This document shows positions 53,986 to 63,958 of a stretch of DNA of 64,000 nt, piece by piece (positions within the stretch are counted from its first letter, which is position 1; each line of letters begins with the position of its first letter). The notes beneath the pieces are model-generated. The model ran no database searches, was not told the DNA's origin, and saw only the letters and a list, made by a program, of their open reading frames with translations. The stretch lies in NCBI GenBank assembly GCA_902363135.1, contig CABIZF010000006.1, positions 124,001 through 188,000 on the forward strand, in the 5' to 3' direction. The position numbers and the translations under genes were made by a program. The DNA is from Lachnospiraceae bacterium (GTDB taxonomy: Bacteria; Bacillota; Clostridia; Lachnospirales; Lachnospiraceae).

Positions 53986-55302
53986 TCACAGCTGGTTCTT
54001 CAACAGCTCATAATAGCACTTCGCCGCATCCTGCACATCTTTGATATACGCCGACTCATTGTCCCCGTGCACACCGCGTCCCTGCTCCGGTGCCGCATGC
54101 ATCGGCGAAAAGCGCAGCACCTGATCGGTCACATCGAGAAAATGTCGGGAATCTGTTCCGCCGCCCAGCACGAACGGAATGATCGGAAGGCCCAGATACG
54201 TCTGCTCTACGCTTCGCTTCATCGCCAGATATTCTTCGGTATCCATCCGACTCTCTGGAGCCGCATCCACGCCGTCCACCAGTTCACAGATCAGATCGTG
54301 GTTTTTCGCGAGTGCCTGCAGCTTCTTTGTCACTGCCTGCTCTCCTTCCACGGACGCTACGCGCACATTTGCCGTGAGGACTGCCTTTTTCGGCATGACA
54401 TTCATCGCCGTACCGCCCTCGATCATCGTAAAGGCGATCGTACCGCCGAGCAGGTTGCGCGCCTCCGGCGTCAGCTGATAAAGTGTTGGATAGGGTGCAT
54501 CCTCTGCCGCCGCCTTTTTCAGCTGCTCTGCCTTTTCGCCCTCGCTGTAAGCTGCGATCGCTTTTAGCATCGCACAATTGCCATCGCTCAGTTTCCGGAT
54601 AAAGAGGTCTTCCTTCTCGACGTCATGCATCAGCTCTGCCAGACGCACGATCGCAGAATTTGGCTGCGGGTTCGCCGCATGACCGCCGGAAGAAAACGCG
54701 GTGAAACGATATTCCAGCGAGCCTTTTTCCGAGATTCCGAACAGCGCCGCACGGCCATCGACCAATCCCATAAAATTCTCACAGATTGTACCGCCCTCAT
54801 CGAATATCATTGCAAAATGGATGCCCATTTTTTTCAACCATGCCGCCGCCTTGGCAGTCGTCTGACCACCAATTTCCTCGTCACAGGACAGATACAGCCA
54901 GATCTCCCGCTCCGGCTTCCAGCCCTCCTTCAACAGTTCATCCAATGCTGAAAGCAACGCACAATGCGGTCCCTTCATATCCTGACTGCCTCGTCCCCAA
55001 ATGCAGCCGTCTACAATCGCCCCGGAAAATGGCGGATACTTCCACGCAGCCTCATCGACCGGTACGACATCCATATGACCGGTGAAGAGCACCGGCCTCT
55101 TTTTCTTCGGATCCGTCCCCTCAATGCGCAGCAACAGCGCCTCGCCGATTGCGATCCGCTCCGCACTTCCAAACAGATGCAAAAACTCCTGCGCCAAATA
55201 TTCCTTATAGCGCCCGATCTCATAGAGCGCCTCATTGCCTTTTCCGCTCACCGTCGGTATCTGTACCATCCCGGAGAGCCGTTCTGCCGTTCGTTCAAAC
55301 AT
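53986..55302 (-). CDS. M20 family dipeptidase/carboxypeptidase
   Basis: 438 aa. Two-domain Zn peptidase. Metal and catalytic motifs: TGHMDVVPVD, WGRGSQDMKGPHCALL, SCDEEIGG and late GGTDSRHFLD. The dimerisation domain is at about 200-310. Related proteins are carboxypeptidase S-like or N-acyl amino acid hydrolases; the substrate is unknown. It starts 17 bp after the sugar permease gene and so belongs to that operon. Confidence 0.92.
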   Translation of the reverse strand: MFERTAERLSGMVQIPTVSGKGNEALYEIGRYKEYLAQEFLHLFGSAERIAIGEALLLRIEGTDPKKKRPVLFTGHMDVVPVDEAAWKYPPFSGAIVDGCIWGRGSQDMKGPHCALLSALDELLKEGWKPEREIWLYLSCDEEIGGQTTAKAAAWLKKMGIHFAMIFDEGGTICENFMGLVDGRAALFGISEKGSLEYRFTAFSSGGHAANPQPNSAIVRLAELMHDVEKEDLFIRKLSDGNCAMLKAIAAYSEGEKAEQLKKAAAEDAPYPTLYQLTPEARNLLGGTIAFTMIEGGTAMNVMPKKAVLTANVRVASVEGEQAVTKKLQALAKNHDLICELVDGVDAAPESRMDTEEYLAMKRSVEQTYLGLPIIPFVLGGGTDSRHFLDVTDQVLRFSPMHAAPEQGRGVHGDNESAYIKDVQDAAKCYYELLKNQL

Positions 55303-55319
55303 GACTTCCTCCTGTTCTG

Positions 55320-56153
55320 TCAGCCCTTCAGTCCACTGACTGCAATACCTTCTACGAAGAACCGCTGTGCGAAGCAGTACAGTACCAGCAGCGGCAGCAT
55401 GGAAATCAGTGCTCCAGCCAGTGCCGGTCCAGTCTCCCTGACGCCCTCGCCAACGAACATGGCCAGTCCGGCTGAGAGTGTACGCATCTTCGTAGAGTTT
55501 GTCATCATCATTGGGTAAATCAGATCGTTCCAGTTTGAAGTCAGGCAGAAAATGAAGAATGTCACAAATGCCGGCTTACACAGCGGGAACATGATCTTCC
55601 AGTAAATTCCAAACTCATGCATACCATCTACACGTGCCGCCTCTTCCAGTTCTTTCGGTAAACCCATGTAGAACGATTTCATAAAGTACATTCCATAGGC
55701 TGACGCGATACGCGGAAGAATCAGACCCACATATGTATTTAAAATATGGAATATATGTAACTCCAGATACAACGGAATCATGATGATCTGGAACGGTATC
55801 AACATCGTCAGCAATACGATATTGAAAATAATCTCTTTTCCTTTAAACTCCAGTCTTGCAAATGCATAGCCTGCAAGTGAGTCCAGCATGGCAGAGCTGA
55901 CCGAAACAGCTCCTGCAAAAATGATTGTATTTTTAATATAACTTGCAAGCGGAATTCTTGACCATACTTTGATATAGTTCTTGATCGTCCATGCCTTTGG
56001 CCAAATTGTCGGTGGCCATTTGATGATATCCTTCTGAAGCTTGAAGGTACTCAAAATCAGCCACACAAACGGAAATACAATCAAAAATAGTACAAACAGA
56101 CACAAAACTATGCGGATCGCGCCATATATTTTCAGCTTTTTCTTCTGTCTCAT
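55320..56153 (-). CDS. Sugar ABC importer permease, MalG-like
   Basis: 277 aa, six membrane segments. The EAA loop is LPKELEEAARVDGMHEFGIYW (quoted in part as ELEEAARVDGMHE) at about residue 185. ATG follows GGAGGGCG. It is the third gene of the operon binding protein, permease, permease, M20 peptidase. The substrate is not evident. Confidence 0.93.
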   Translation of the reverse strand: MRQKKKLKIYGAIRIVLCLFVLFLIVFPFVWLILSTFKLQKDIIKWPPTIWPKAWTIKNYIKVWSRIPLASYIKNTIIFAGAVSVSSAMLDSLAGYAFARLEFKGKEIIFNIVLLTMLIPFQIIMIPLYLELHIFHILNTYVGLILPRIASAYGMYFMKSFYMGLPKELEEAARVDGMHEFGIYWKIMFPLCKPAFVTFFIFCLTSNWNDLIYPMMMTNSTKMRTLSAGLAMFVGEGVRETGPALAGALISMLPLLVLYCFAQRFFVEGIAVSGLKG

Positions 56154-56166
56154 TGATTCGCCCTCC

Positions 56167-57081
56167 TTACATGTTCTGTGCAGTTTTACGATCCAAATAA
56201 CGCTTGAATACCAGAATAATCACTGCAATTATGATAAACAATTCCACACACATCGCTGAAGCATAACCCAGATCATACGGATCCGAGAAACCTCTGCTGT
56301 AAATATACTGTACCATTGTCTCGGTCTTATAAAGCGGTCCTCCGCCAGTCGTGACATATACAACATCAAATACCTGAAATGCTCCGATGATCGTCGTAAG
56401 CAATGTAAAGCTGATCGTCGGCATCAGATTCGGAATGGTAATATAAAAAAACTGCTGAATTTTATTTGCACCGTCAATTTCCGATGCCTCAAAATAAGTA
56501 TTTGGAATATCGTTGATTCCGGCTACCAGAATAATGAGCGTCTTTCCAAACGCTTTCCATACAGAAATAAAGATAATGACCGGCATCGCAAACCGCTCAT
56601 CGCTGAACAACGCAATCGGCTCACCTGTAAATTTACTGATGACATACGGGATATAACCTACGGTAGAATTTAACATCAGACCGAACAGAATACCAATGGC
56701 GGTAAAGGAACAAAGCACCGGCACATAAAATACCGAACGGCAGAGCTTGTTGAAAAAGGTCGGCTTGTACAGCCAGTATGCCAGAATCAACGCTACTAAT
56801 AGCTGCACCGGCACAGAAATGATTACATAGTAAAACGTATTTTTAAATGCATTCCAGACACGTGCATCCGACAGTGTCCGTTTAAAATTGTCAAGTCCAA
56901 TCATATCCGGCCACGCCAGAAAGATATCCAGATTTGTCAGACTGATGATAAAGGATACGAGCAGCGGTATAATTGTAAAAATAAATAATACCGATACTCC
57001 CGGTAAAATGAACAGATATCCCACTCTGTCTTTATTCGTCCATTTTGCAATAAACCTTTTGACCGGACTGCTTTTTTCCAT
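56167..57081 (-). CDS. Sugar ABC importer permease, MalF-like
   Basis: 304 aa. ATG at 57081 (MEKSSPVKRFIAKW). Six membrane segments, with the first at about 22-45. The EAA loop is YFEASEIDGANKIQQFFYI. It pairs with the MalG-like protein encoded 13 bp downstream. Confidence 0.93.
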   Translation of the reverse strand: MEKSSPVKRFIAKWTNKDRVGYLFILPGVSVLFIFTIIPLLVSFIISLTNLDIFLAWPDMIGLDNFKRTLSDARVWNAFKNTFYYVIISVPVQLLVALILAYWLYKPTFFNKLCRSVFYVPVLCSFTAIGILFGLMLNSTVGYIPYVISKFTGEPIALFSDERFAMPVIIFISVWKAFGKTLIILVAGINDIPNTYFEASEIDGANKIQQFFYITIPNLMPTISFTLLTTIIGAFQVFDVVYVTTGGGPLYKTETMVQYIYSRGFSDPYDLGYASAMCVELFIIIAVIILVFKRYLDRKTAQNM

Positions 57082-57200
57082 GGTAAGACTCCCTTCTCCT
57101 GTATGCTGATACAAAATGCCTCCGGGAAGGACCGGTAATACGGCTACCTGGAGGCATTCCTTAAATCACATCATTCCCTGATGTCCGTTTCTATCTGCTC

Positions 57201-58439
57201 TTACTTATTCAGAATATCCTGTACAACATCATTGTACTTATCCAGCGTCTCCTGAATGTCAGCGCCTGCAAAGATTTCCTGCATTGCCGGGTAAAGGGCA
57301 TCAGATGATATCTGGCTTACGCCGTGCTTCTTCTGCTCGATGTGTCCATAAGTCAGTGGCTCAGAAAGTGCGGAAGTAAGCGGATCGTCTGCAAAATTCT
57401 TCTGTGCAGAAATCAAATATGCCGGTGTACCACACTCCTTTGTCCACTTTGTGCAGATTTCTTCAGAGTTCCAGTAGTTCACAAATTTGTAAACCAGTTC
57501 CTTGTGCTCATCGGAAGTGGTGGATGGAATAGAGAAGCCTACCGGAATAACTGCCGCATCCTGCTTGATACCGGTGCATGCCGGAACAGCCTTTACACCA
57601 AAGTTGATCTCATTCTCTCTTAAACCATTGATGATCCACGGTCCGTTGATGAACTGTCCAAGCTGTCCGCAAATATAAGTATTATCATCCGTATCCTGCG
57701 GAGAGCATGCATACAGCTCCTTCAGAGCCTCAAATGCCTTTACATTTTCCGCAGAATTGAATGCTGCCTGTGTCTCATCCTCATTGGTGTAATGTCCACC
57801 ATATGCATACATGGTATACTGTGCCGGGACGTTATTATCGGTCGGAATACAGAATCCATACTGGTTCTTACTTTTATCCGTCAAAAGCTTCGCATTTTCA
57901 ATGATCTCCTCAAAGGTCTCAGGCGGATTTTCCGGATCCAGACCCGCTTCCTCATACAGATCCTTGTCCCAGTAGAAATAATGGGATACCATCTGCATCG
58001 GGATACCTACGCACAGATCATCATAGTACAAAAGATCTACGACGTTTTGATCAAAGTCATCCTTATTTACTTCTGGAAGATCATAGAAATCACTTACATC
58101 CTGGAAGCTACCCGCATTTACATACGGAACATAGTATCCGGAAGAGCAAAGCACAAAGTCCGGTGCATTTCCCGCTGCGATCGCTGCTGGAAGCTTCTCA
58201 TTAAAAGTCGCCCACGGCATTACATCCATCTCAATCGTGATGTTCCACTCATTTGTCTCATTGAAATCATCTACGATCTGCTGCAAAACTTCTCCATCTG
58301 TACTGGTAAATCCGTTCCAGAACGTCAGTGTAGTCGGCTCATATTCTTTCTCCTCTGCCGCTGCGCCAATTCCGGTAAGTAAACTCATCGTCATCGGAAT
58401 TGCCAAACTAAGTGATACTACCTTTCTCCAATTCTTCAT
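57201..58439 (-). CDS. Sugar ABC importer extracellular binding protein
   Basis: 412 aa. Signal peptide (MKNWRKVVSLSLAIPM, ending near GIGAAAEE), again with no lipobox Cys. Mature domain of the family 1 solute-binding type: TLTFWNGFTSTDGE, FVLCSSGYYVPYV, and late ALYPAMQEIFAGAD. First gene of the second importer operon. The ligand cannot be predicted. Confidence 0.93.
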   Translation of the reverse strand: MKNWRKVVSLSLAIPMTMSLLTGIGAAAEEKEYEPTTLTFWNGFTSTDGEVLQQIVDDFNETNEWNITIEMDVMPWATFNEKLPAAIAAGNAPDFVLCSSGYYVPYVNAGSFQDVSDFYDLPEVNKDDFDQNVVDLLYYDDLCVGIPMQMVSHYFYWDKDLYEEAGLDPENPPETFEEIIENAKLLTDKSKNQYGFCIPTDNNVPAQYTMYAYGGHYTNEDETQAAFNSAENVKAFEALKELYACSPQDTDDNTYICGQLGQFINGPWIINGLRENEINFGVKAVPACTGIKQDAAVIPVGFSIPSTTSDEHKELVYKFVNYWNSEEICTKWTKECGTPAYLISAQKNFADDPLTSALSEPLTYGHIEQKKHGVSQISSDALYPAMQEIFAGADIQETLDKYNDVVQDILNK

Positions 58440-58622
58440 GTCTTTCTTCCTTTCTTTTTCTTTTTTATACGCAAGGCTTCTCGTCCTTTTTGTATTCCCC
58501 CGCCAGTTGTTCTGTAAAGACTTATTTTTATCTTGTGTTTACCAGTTATATTCTTTATTGTCTGATATTATATTGATATTAATTATATATTATACTTTTT
58601 CTTCTATATATTTAAAATTATA

Positions 58623-59600
58623 TCAGATACTTCTTGCTGCCTCTACCACCCAGCGAATCCGCTCCCAGTCGAGCTTGGAATCGATCGTACAGTCACCGCC
58701 GAGCATCAGGCCGATCTTTCCATGGTTCAGGATCAGGTTCTTTGTGTACTCCTGCAGCTCTTCTTTCGTACCGGTGTAAATGATGCCCTGCTGTGTGTGC
58801 TCATCCCAGTGCGTCTCGAATCCGCCAAGGCTTGTTCTGCCATGTACGAAGTAGCGTCCTGCATCCAGTGACAGTCCCTCTACGAATACCGCCCAGTTGA
58901 CAACCTTGGCCGGGTAATCTTCCCAGATTGCGAGCTGATTGCGGTTGCCTGCCCAGCCACACATATGAAGCATGTTGTTATCGGAATAACGATTCGCATG
59001 CTCCAGTACGTACAGGTCGCTCGGTGTGATCGTCGCACGGTACTCTTCCGGTGTGAAGCGGTCGTACTCGCCGCCCTGTACACAGTAGTAAACGCCGTCG
59101 CAGCCAGCCTCTGTAATCAGCAGCTCTGCCAGCAGTGCGTTGGACTGTGCAATGACATCCAGTGCTTTCATCACTGCAGTGCGGTCGGTGCGGATGTACT
59201 CCATCACCTGATCGTCGTTGATGCCAATTGCATCTGCGCCAAAACGCAGGGAGGAGAACGGTGCAAATACGTTATAGAATACACAGCGCTCTTTTCCGAT
59301 ATCGTCCACGATCGCTTTTGCACGCTCAACCTGCTCACGAATAAACGGATGATCTGCGGTCAGCGGCTCCAGAGTCGTCCAATCCTCTGCCTTCTCGATC
59401 TTCGGCAACGGGTACGGGAAATAATTATCGCACATGATCTTTACAAAGTCCAAATCTGTCTCACGATAGTATTTCAGATGTGCCTGAACGCACGCATCTC
59501 CGACTGCTTCCTCTCCGCCGAAGTGAAACCAGAAGCCTACCGGCACATGATCCACTTCCTTTTTGTTCATTGCATTTAATACTCGGGTTCTCTTATCCAT
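58623..59600 (-). CDS. Uroporphyrinogen decarboxylase-family methyltransferase
   Basis: 325 aa. The start is the second ATG (59600), 8-9 nt from AGGAGG; the first ATG directly abuts that site. The protein has the URO-D barrel fold (RTRVLNAMNKKEVDHVPVGFW near the start, in two quotes). It lacks a haem biosynthesis context. Such proteins in anaerobes (MtaA, CmuA relatives) move methyl groups to corrinoids or coenzyme M. It precedes the sugar importer genes. Its substrate is unknown. Confidence 0.88.
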   Translation of the reverse strand: MDKRTRVLNAMNKKEVDHVPVGFWFHFGGEEAVGDACVQAHLKYYRETDLDFVKIMCDNYFPYPLPKIEKAEDWTTLEPLTADHPFIREQVERAKAIVDDIGKERCVFYNVFAPFSSLRFGADAIGINDDQVMEYIRTDRTAVMKALDVIAQSNALLAELLITEAGCDGVYYCVQGGEYDRFTPEEYRATITPSDLYVLEHANRYSDNNMLHMCGWAGNRNQLAIWEDYPAKVVNWAVFVEGLSLDAGRYFVHGRTSLGGFETHWDEHTQQGIIYTGTKEELQEYTKNLILNHGKIGLMLGGDCTIDSKLDWERIRWVVEAARSI

Positions 59601-59847
59601 TTTTTTCATCCTCCTGTTGTGTTTTATCGCTTCGTACAGGGGATTTTATGATATCCTGCACGACCAATTCTACTGTTTTTGCCTTGTGCACTTGTAACTG
59701 TATGTGACTGTAAATTCTCTTTCCATTCTGAGCACCAGCCTTTTTATATTGCCTGCAGTCACATTCGCTATTTCATCTAAATTGCGCTTTTAACCTGTCA
59801 TGTATTTACAATCCAATTCATTTCTGTGATGTATTTCTGTTTACATC

Positions 59848-61119
59848 TCACCGACACACCATCATATCCAGAATCACGCGATCCGTATCTGCCATGCCAC
59901 GGTTACCCAGTTCTCCCAGATTCCGGATGCTGTTTTCCACATCCGCTCGGACGATTCCGTCCAATTCTCCGGCACCCAAATCCCGAAGTGCCAGAAGAGA
60001 GCACTGGTATGCGCTGGAGATGACCGTTGCGATCTTCAATGCACAACCCGCCTTTGCCCCGTCACAGATGATACCGGACACATCGGCAATCATATTGTTA
60101 ATCGCACTTCGGATCTGGGAAAGTCCGCCGCCCTGCAGATAAGTCAGTGCGCAGCCGACTCCGATTGAAGATCCCATGCCGCAACCGCATAATGGAGAAA
60201 GCTTTCCAATAAACTGTTTCACATGAATCGTAATCAGACAGCTCAGTGCAAGTGACCGATACAACATTTCCTCATCCGCCTTCAGGGAAAGAACTGCTGC
60301 GATCACCGGAAGCGTCGCTGTGATTCCCTGATTGCCGCTGCCGCAGATCGTCATGACTGCCTTCGTGCCGCCCGACATCCGGACATCCGCCGCTGCCGCC
60401 GCTGTGGCAACTATGTAGTTCTGCATGTCATCCGCTTTGTTTTCTGCGCGGATACTGTCATAAATATTTTTCCCTACGCCGAGGCCATACTGCTTTGTCA
60501 GACCTTCCTGTGAGATCGACCAGTTCATCCGAATCGCATCATCCAGAAAATAAAGCTTTTCGACCGGAATCTCCGTGATCATCTGATAAATTCCATCCAC
60601 GCTCAGTCCGCTCTTGTCGCACTCTGACTCCTCGATCTCCCCACAGCTACTGCGATCATAGATGTCCTGCTCTCCGTGAGTGATCTTCGTAATATTCGTA
60701 TGACTGTCCTCAATGATGACCGACGCATGATCGTCTGCCGTACTGAGCAACACTTCGATATAAAGCTTCTTCAGCGTATCCTTCTGAATGACCTCCACAC
60801 CTGCCTTTGCAAATTCCTCTGCCTGACGAATCTGCTCCGGTGTCACTCCATCGAGCACCTCAAGGATCGCATCACTGTTGCCTCCAATGATTCCGAGTGC
60901 TGCAGCCATCTCCAGTCCGACCATCTTCGTTCCCGGAATCCCGACACCCATTGCGTTCTTCAAAATATTCCGGCTGACCAGAATCTTTGCGCGATCCGGA
61001 ATCGCTCCCAGCACCGCCCTCGCCTTCGCTGCTGCATATGCAATCGCTACCGGTTCCGTACATCCAAGCGCCGGCACAAGCTCCTGTTTTAATATCTGAA
61101 GCATTTCTTCCTGTGTCAT
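59848..61119 (-). CDS. cyuA: L-cysteine desulfidase family protein
   Basis: 423 aa, CyuA/YhaM family (UPF0597), related to serine dehydratase alpha chains. It breaks cysteine down to pyruvate, ammonia and sulphide using an oxygen-sensitive 4Fe-4S cluster in studied members. Cysteine-bearing motifs: VPALGCTEPVAIAYAAAK near residue 20, MTICGSGNQGITATLPV, LCGCGMGSSIGVGCALT. The ATG at 61119 has GGAGAAA upstream. It has its own promoter and an operator-like palindrome. Confidence 0.92.
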   Translation of the reverse strand: MTQEEMLQILKQELVPALGCTEPVAIAYAAAKARAVLGAIPDRAKILVSRNILKNAMGVGIPGTKMVGLEMAAALGIIGGNSDAILEVLDGVTPEQIRQAEEFAKAGVEVIQKDTLKKLYIEVLLSTADDHASVIIEDSHTNITKITHGEQDIYDRSSCGEIEESECDKSGLSVDGIYQMITEIPVEKLYFLDDAIRMNWSISQEGLTKQYGLGVGKNIYDSIRAENKADDMQNYIVATAAAAADVRMSGGTKAVMTICGSGNQGITATLPVIAAVLSLKADEEMLYRSLALSCLITIHVKQFIGKLSPLCGCGMGSSIGVGCALTYLQGGGLSQIRSAINNMIADVSGIICDGAKAGCALKIATVISSAYQCSLLALRDLGAGELDGIVRADVENSIRNLGELGNRGMADTDRVILDMMVCR

Positions 61120-61183
61120 TCTATTTCTCCATTCTTCTGCATTCACCCGCTGCTGCTTCTTCTGCTGCTTTTGTCATGCACTT

Positions 61184-61211
61184 TTTGATCGTATTTCTTT
61201 GATCGTATTTC
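61184..61211. repeat. 14-bp tandem duplication upstream of cyuA
   Basis: TTTGATCGTATTTC occurs twice head to tail in the cyuA leader. Confidence 0.9.
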
Positions 61212-61244
61212 AGATATTATCTCTGATATTTTTCTTTTCTCATT

Positions 61245-61259
61245 ACTGATCATATCAGT
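61245..61259. promoter_or_regulatory. Operator-like palindrome in the cyuA leader
   Basis: ACTGAT-CAT-ATCAGT, a perfect 6-3-6 inverted repeat starting about 10 nt past the -10 box, where a repressor would block initiation. Confidence 0.55.
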
Positions 61260-61268
61260 GATGTCATC

Positions 61269-61297
61269 AATATACATCCATACTCTGAAATTTGCAA
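61269..61297 (-). promoter_or_regulatory. Promoter of cyuA
   Basis: On the minus strand TTGCAA, 17 nt, TATATT. Confidence 0.65.
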
Positions 61298-61389
61298 GTG
61301 GTTTCCATGAATTTATTTTATTTTGCCTTTTTAGCTAAAATCACATGATTGATTTTGTAAAAAATTGCCAACTCATAAATTCCTTTTCT

Positions 61390-61542
61390 TCCCCACCGCC
61401 TAGTCCTCCGCGTACCCGAAGCATGAGAATACTTATTCAGATTCCACCTCACGATGGACACCATTGCCTTCGGCTATATCCTTCCTACTACCGGGTGGAT
61501 TCGGGACTTGCACCCGATAAAAACGTGCGTTGCCAGGCGCAC
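61390..61542 (-). mobile_element. Group II intron 5' remnant (domain I fragment)
   Basis: On the minus strand the segment opens with GTGCGCCTGGC, then CGGGTGCAAGTCCCGAA, GAAGGCAATGGTGTCC, GGTGGAATCTGAATAAG and GGAGGACTAGGCGG. These are the landmark pieces of a bacterial group II intron domain I, in order. No reverse transcriptase and no domain V follow, so it is a truncated remnant. It begins 3 nt after the T run of the glgP terminator, the favoured insertion spot of class C introns. Confidence 0.8.
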
Positions 61543-61592
61543 CTAAAAAAAAGACGGGCATCGCCAAACCAGCGATGCCCATCTTTTTTTAC
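61543..61592 (-). terminator. Terminator of glgP
   Basis: GATGGGCATCGC/GCGATGCCCGTC, a 12-bp stem with a 7-nt loop, followed by eight T on the minus strand. Seven T also follow on the plus strand. Confidence 0.9.
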
Positions 61593-61596
61593 TGTA

Positions 61597-63858
61597 TTAT
61601 CTGCCCAGATGCCAGATGTCGCGGTCATATTCCGCAATCGTACGGTCACTGGAGAAAAATCCTGCCTTTGCAATGTTGACAAGGCATTTGCGCCGCCAGC
61701 CAAGCGGATCGCAGGCGTAGTCGCCAAGCGCCTGTCCCTTGCGCACCACATAGGCGTTAAAGTCCGGCAGGGTCTGGAACCAATCCTTGTGGATCAGCTC
61801 ATTCTGCAGACGTCTGAGATTTTCCTCATGCCCTGCGGCCAGCATCTGCGGACCGGTCAGGAAATCCACAGCGCGGCGGATGTTCGGATCACCCTCATAC
61901 CACTGAGAAGCAATATAGTCCCCGGCTTCATAGCGATGGATGACCTGATCAGAGCTCTGACCGAAGATATAGACATTCTCCTGTCCGACCTGCTGGCTGA
62001 TCTCGACATTCGCGCCGTCCATCGTGCCAAGCGTCAGCGCGCCGTTAAGCATAAACTTCATGTTGCCGGTACCTGATGCTTCCTTGGAGGCAAGGCTGAT
62101 CTGCTCGGACAGATCGCACGCCGGGATCAGCTTTTCCGCTGCTGTCACATTGTAGTTCTCAACAAACACGACCTGCAGCCACTTGGAGACCTCAGGATCC
62201 TGCGCAATGACCCTAGATAAGGCAAGCAGTGCATGAATGATATCCTTGGCGATGATATACGCCGGTGCCGCCTTTGCGCCGAAGATGCTGACCAGCGGTA
62301 CGGCAGGCAGATGCCCCGCCTTGATTTCATAATACTGATGGATAAGGTAGAGCAGGTTCAGCTGCTGACGCTTGTACTCATGCAGACGTTTGGACTGAAT
62401 ATCAAACACTGCCTGTGTGTTTACTGAAACATTCTGTGTGTGCAGCAGCCAATCTGCCAGTGCCTGCTTATTTGCAGTTTTTACAGCTGTCAGCTCATTC
62501 AGCACGTCCTCATCCCCGGCAAACGCCAGCAGCTTTTCCAGCTCTGAGGCATCCTTGCGGAAACCTGAGCCGATGTGCTTTTCCAGCACCTGCGTCAAAC
62601 GCGGGTCACATTCCAGCAGCCAGCGGCGGAATGTAATGCCGTTGGTCTTATTGTTGAACTTTTCCGGATAGAGCGTATAGAAACCGTGCAGCTCGGAATT
62701 TTTGAGGATCTCCGTGTGCAGTGCCGCCACTCCGTTGGTGGAGTGAGTAAAATGGATATCCATGTGCGCCATATGCACCCGTCCGTCCCTGTCGATAATC
62801 GCAAGGCTCTCGTTCTCGGTGCGGGTGCGCGCCAGCTCATCCAGCTTTTCAATAATCGGCATCAGCTGCGGCACAACCACATCCAGATAAGCGCGCGGCC
62901 ACTTTTCCAGTGCCTCCGCCAGAATCGTGTGGTTGGTATAAGCGCAGGTCTTGGTGACGATCTCAACAGCCTCGTCAAACCCGATGCCCTTTTCGCCGAG
63001 CAGACGAATCAGCTCCGGAATAACCATACTCGGGTGCGTATCGTTGATCTGAATGGCAGCGTAATCCGCCAGGTCATGATAATTGCAGCCGCGCGCAGCG
63101 CACTCTGCAAGGATCAGCTGTGCACCGGCAGAAACCATCAGATACTGCTGGTACACGCGCAGCTGACGTCCTGCCTCATCCGAATCATCCGGGTAGAGAA
63201 ACAGGGTGAGGTTCTTGTCGATGGCGGTCTTGTCAAAGGAAATGCCATCATGCACGATACTCTCGTCAATACTGTCCAGATCAAACAGATTCAGCGTATT
63301 TGTGCGCGCACCGTAGCCGGTGACCGCAAGCTTATACAGACGGGCGGTGTACTCCTTACCGGCCAGCTGCACAGGATAGGTGATGTCCGTTTTTTCCGCC
63401 CAGCTGTGAGCTGTAAGCCACGGGTCAGGCTGCTCGTTCTGAATGCCGTTTTCAAAGGATTGGTGGAACAGGCCAAAATGATATCGCAGCCCTACTCCGT
63501 CTCCCGGCAGGCCGAGCGTCGCCAGTGAATCCAGAAAGCAGGCTGCCAGACGCCCCAGACCGCCGTTGCCCAGGGACGGCTCCGGCTCGACCTCCTCGAT
63601 ATCCGCCAGGCTCTTGCCAGCAGCGGCAAGGGCTGCCCGGGCATCCTCATAGAGCCCCAGATTGATAAGGTTGTTGGACAGCAGCTTTCCGATCAGAAAC
63701 TCGGCACTGATATAATACAGCTTGCGCCCTGTGACAGGCTGCACCTTGTCGGCGCTCTTGTGTCGGACGATCTCCAACAAAGCCAGATACAGCTCCTGAT
63801 TTGTACAGTCAGCCAGCGGTTTGCCGGTATAGCCTTGCAGCATTTCGGTAAAGTTCAT
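61597..63858 (-). CDS. glgP: Glycogen/alpha-glucan phosphorylase
   Basis: 753 aa GT35 enzyme that releases glucose-1-phosphate from glycogen or maltodextrin. ATG at 63858 behind AAAGGAGG. Motifs: [29 protein letters not shown], and the pyridoxal-phosphate Lys in [16 protein letters not shown]. It is shorter than the 800-830 aa of enterobacterial GlgP; the missing length is in the N-terminal regulatory part and the first domain, as in other compact bacterial forms. Single gene with its own terminator. Confidence 0.95.
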   Translation of the reverse strand: MNFTEMLQGYTGKPLADCTNQELYLALLEIVRHKSADKVQPVTGRKLYYISAEFLIGKLLSNNLINLGLYEDARAALAAAGKSLADIEEVEPEPSLGNGGLGRLAACFLDSLATLGLPGDGVGLRYHFGLFHQSFENGIQNEQPDPWLTAHSWAEKTDITYPVQLAGKEYTARLYKLAVTGYGARTNTLNLFDLDSIDESIVHDGISFDKTAIDKNLTLFLYPDDSDEAGRQLRVYQQYLMVSAGAQLILAECAARGCNYHDLADYAAIQINDTHPSMVIPELIRLLGEKGIGFDEAVEIVTKTCAYTNHTILAEALEKWPRAYLDVVVPQLMPIIEKLDELARTRTENESLAIIDRDGRVHMAHMDIHFTHSTNGVAALHTEILKNSELHGFYTLYPEKFNNKTNGITFRRWLLECDPRLTQVLEKHIGSGFRKDASELEKLLAFAGDEDVLNELTAVKTANKQALADWLLHTQNVSVNTQAVFDIQSKRLHEYKRQQLNLLYLIHQYYEIKAGHLPAVPLVSIFGAKAAPAYIIAKDIIHALLALSRVIAQDPEVSKWLQVVFVENYNVTAAEKLIPACDLSEQISLASKEASGTGNMKFMLNGALTLGTMDGANVEISQQVGQENVYIFGQSSDQVIHRYEAGDYIASQWYEGDPNIRRAVDFLTGPQMLAAGHEENLRRLQNELIHKDWFQTLPDFNAYVVRKGQALGDYACDPLGWRRKCLVNIAKAGFFSSDRTIAEYDRDIWHLGR

Positions 63859-63937
63859 AAATAAGTCCTCCTTTACTGTAACGACCAGAGTTTTTCCTCT
63901 GTACCTATTCAAGAATGCCTCGGCATCCTTGTATCAT

Positions 63938-63958
63938 CAGATGATGATGGGGTCAAAA
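63938..63958 (-). repeat. Edge of the dispersed structured repeat
   Basis: GATGATGGGGTCAAAAGG matches the CCTTTTGACCC...CATCATC end of the long repeat in reverse orientation. The remaining 40 bp to the window edge do not continue the match well, so it is a fragment. Confidence 0.45.
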
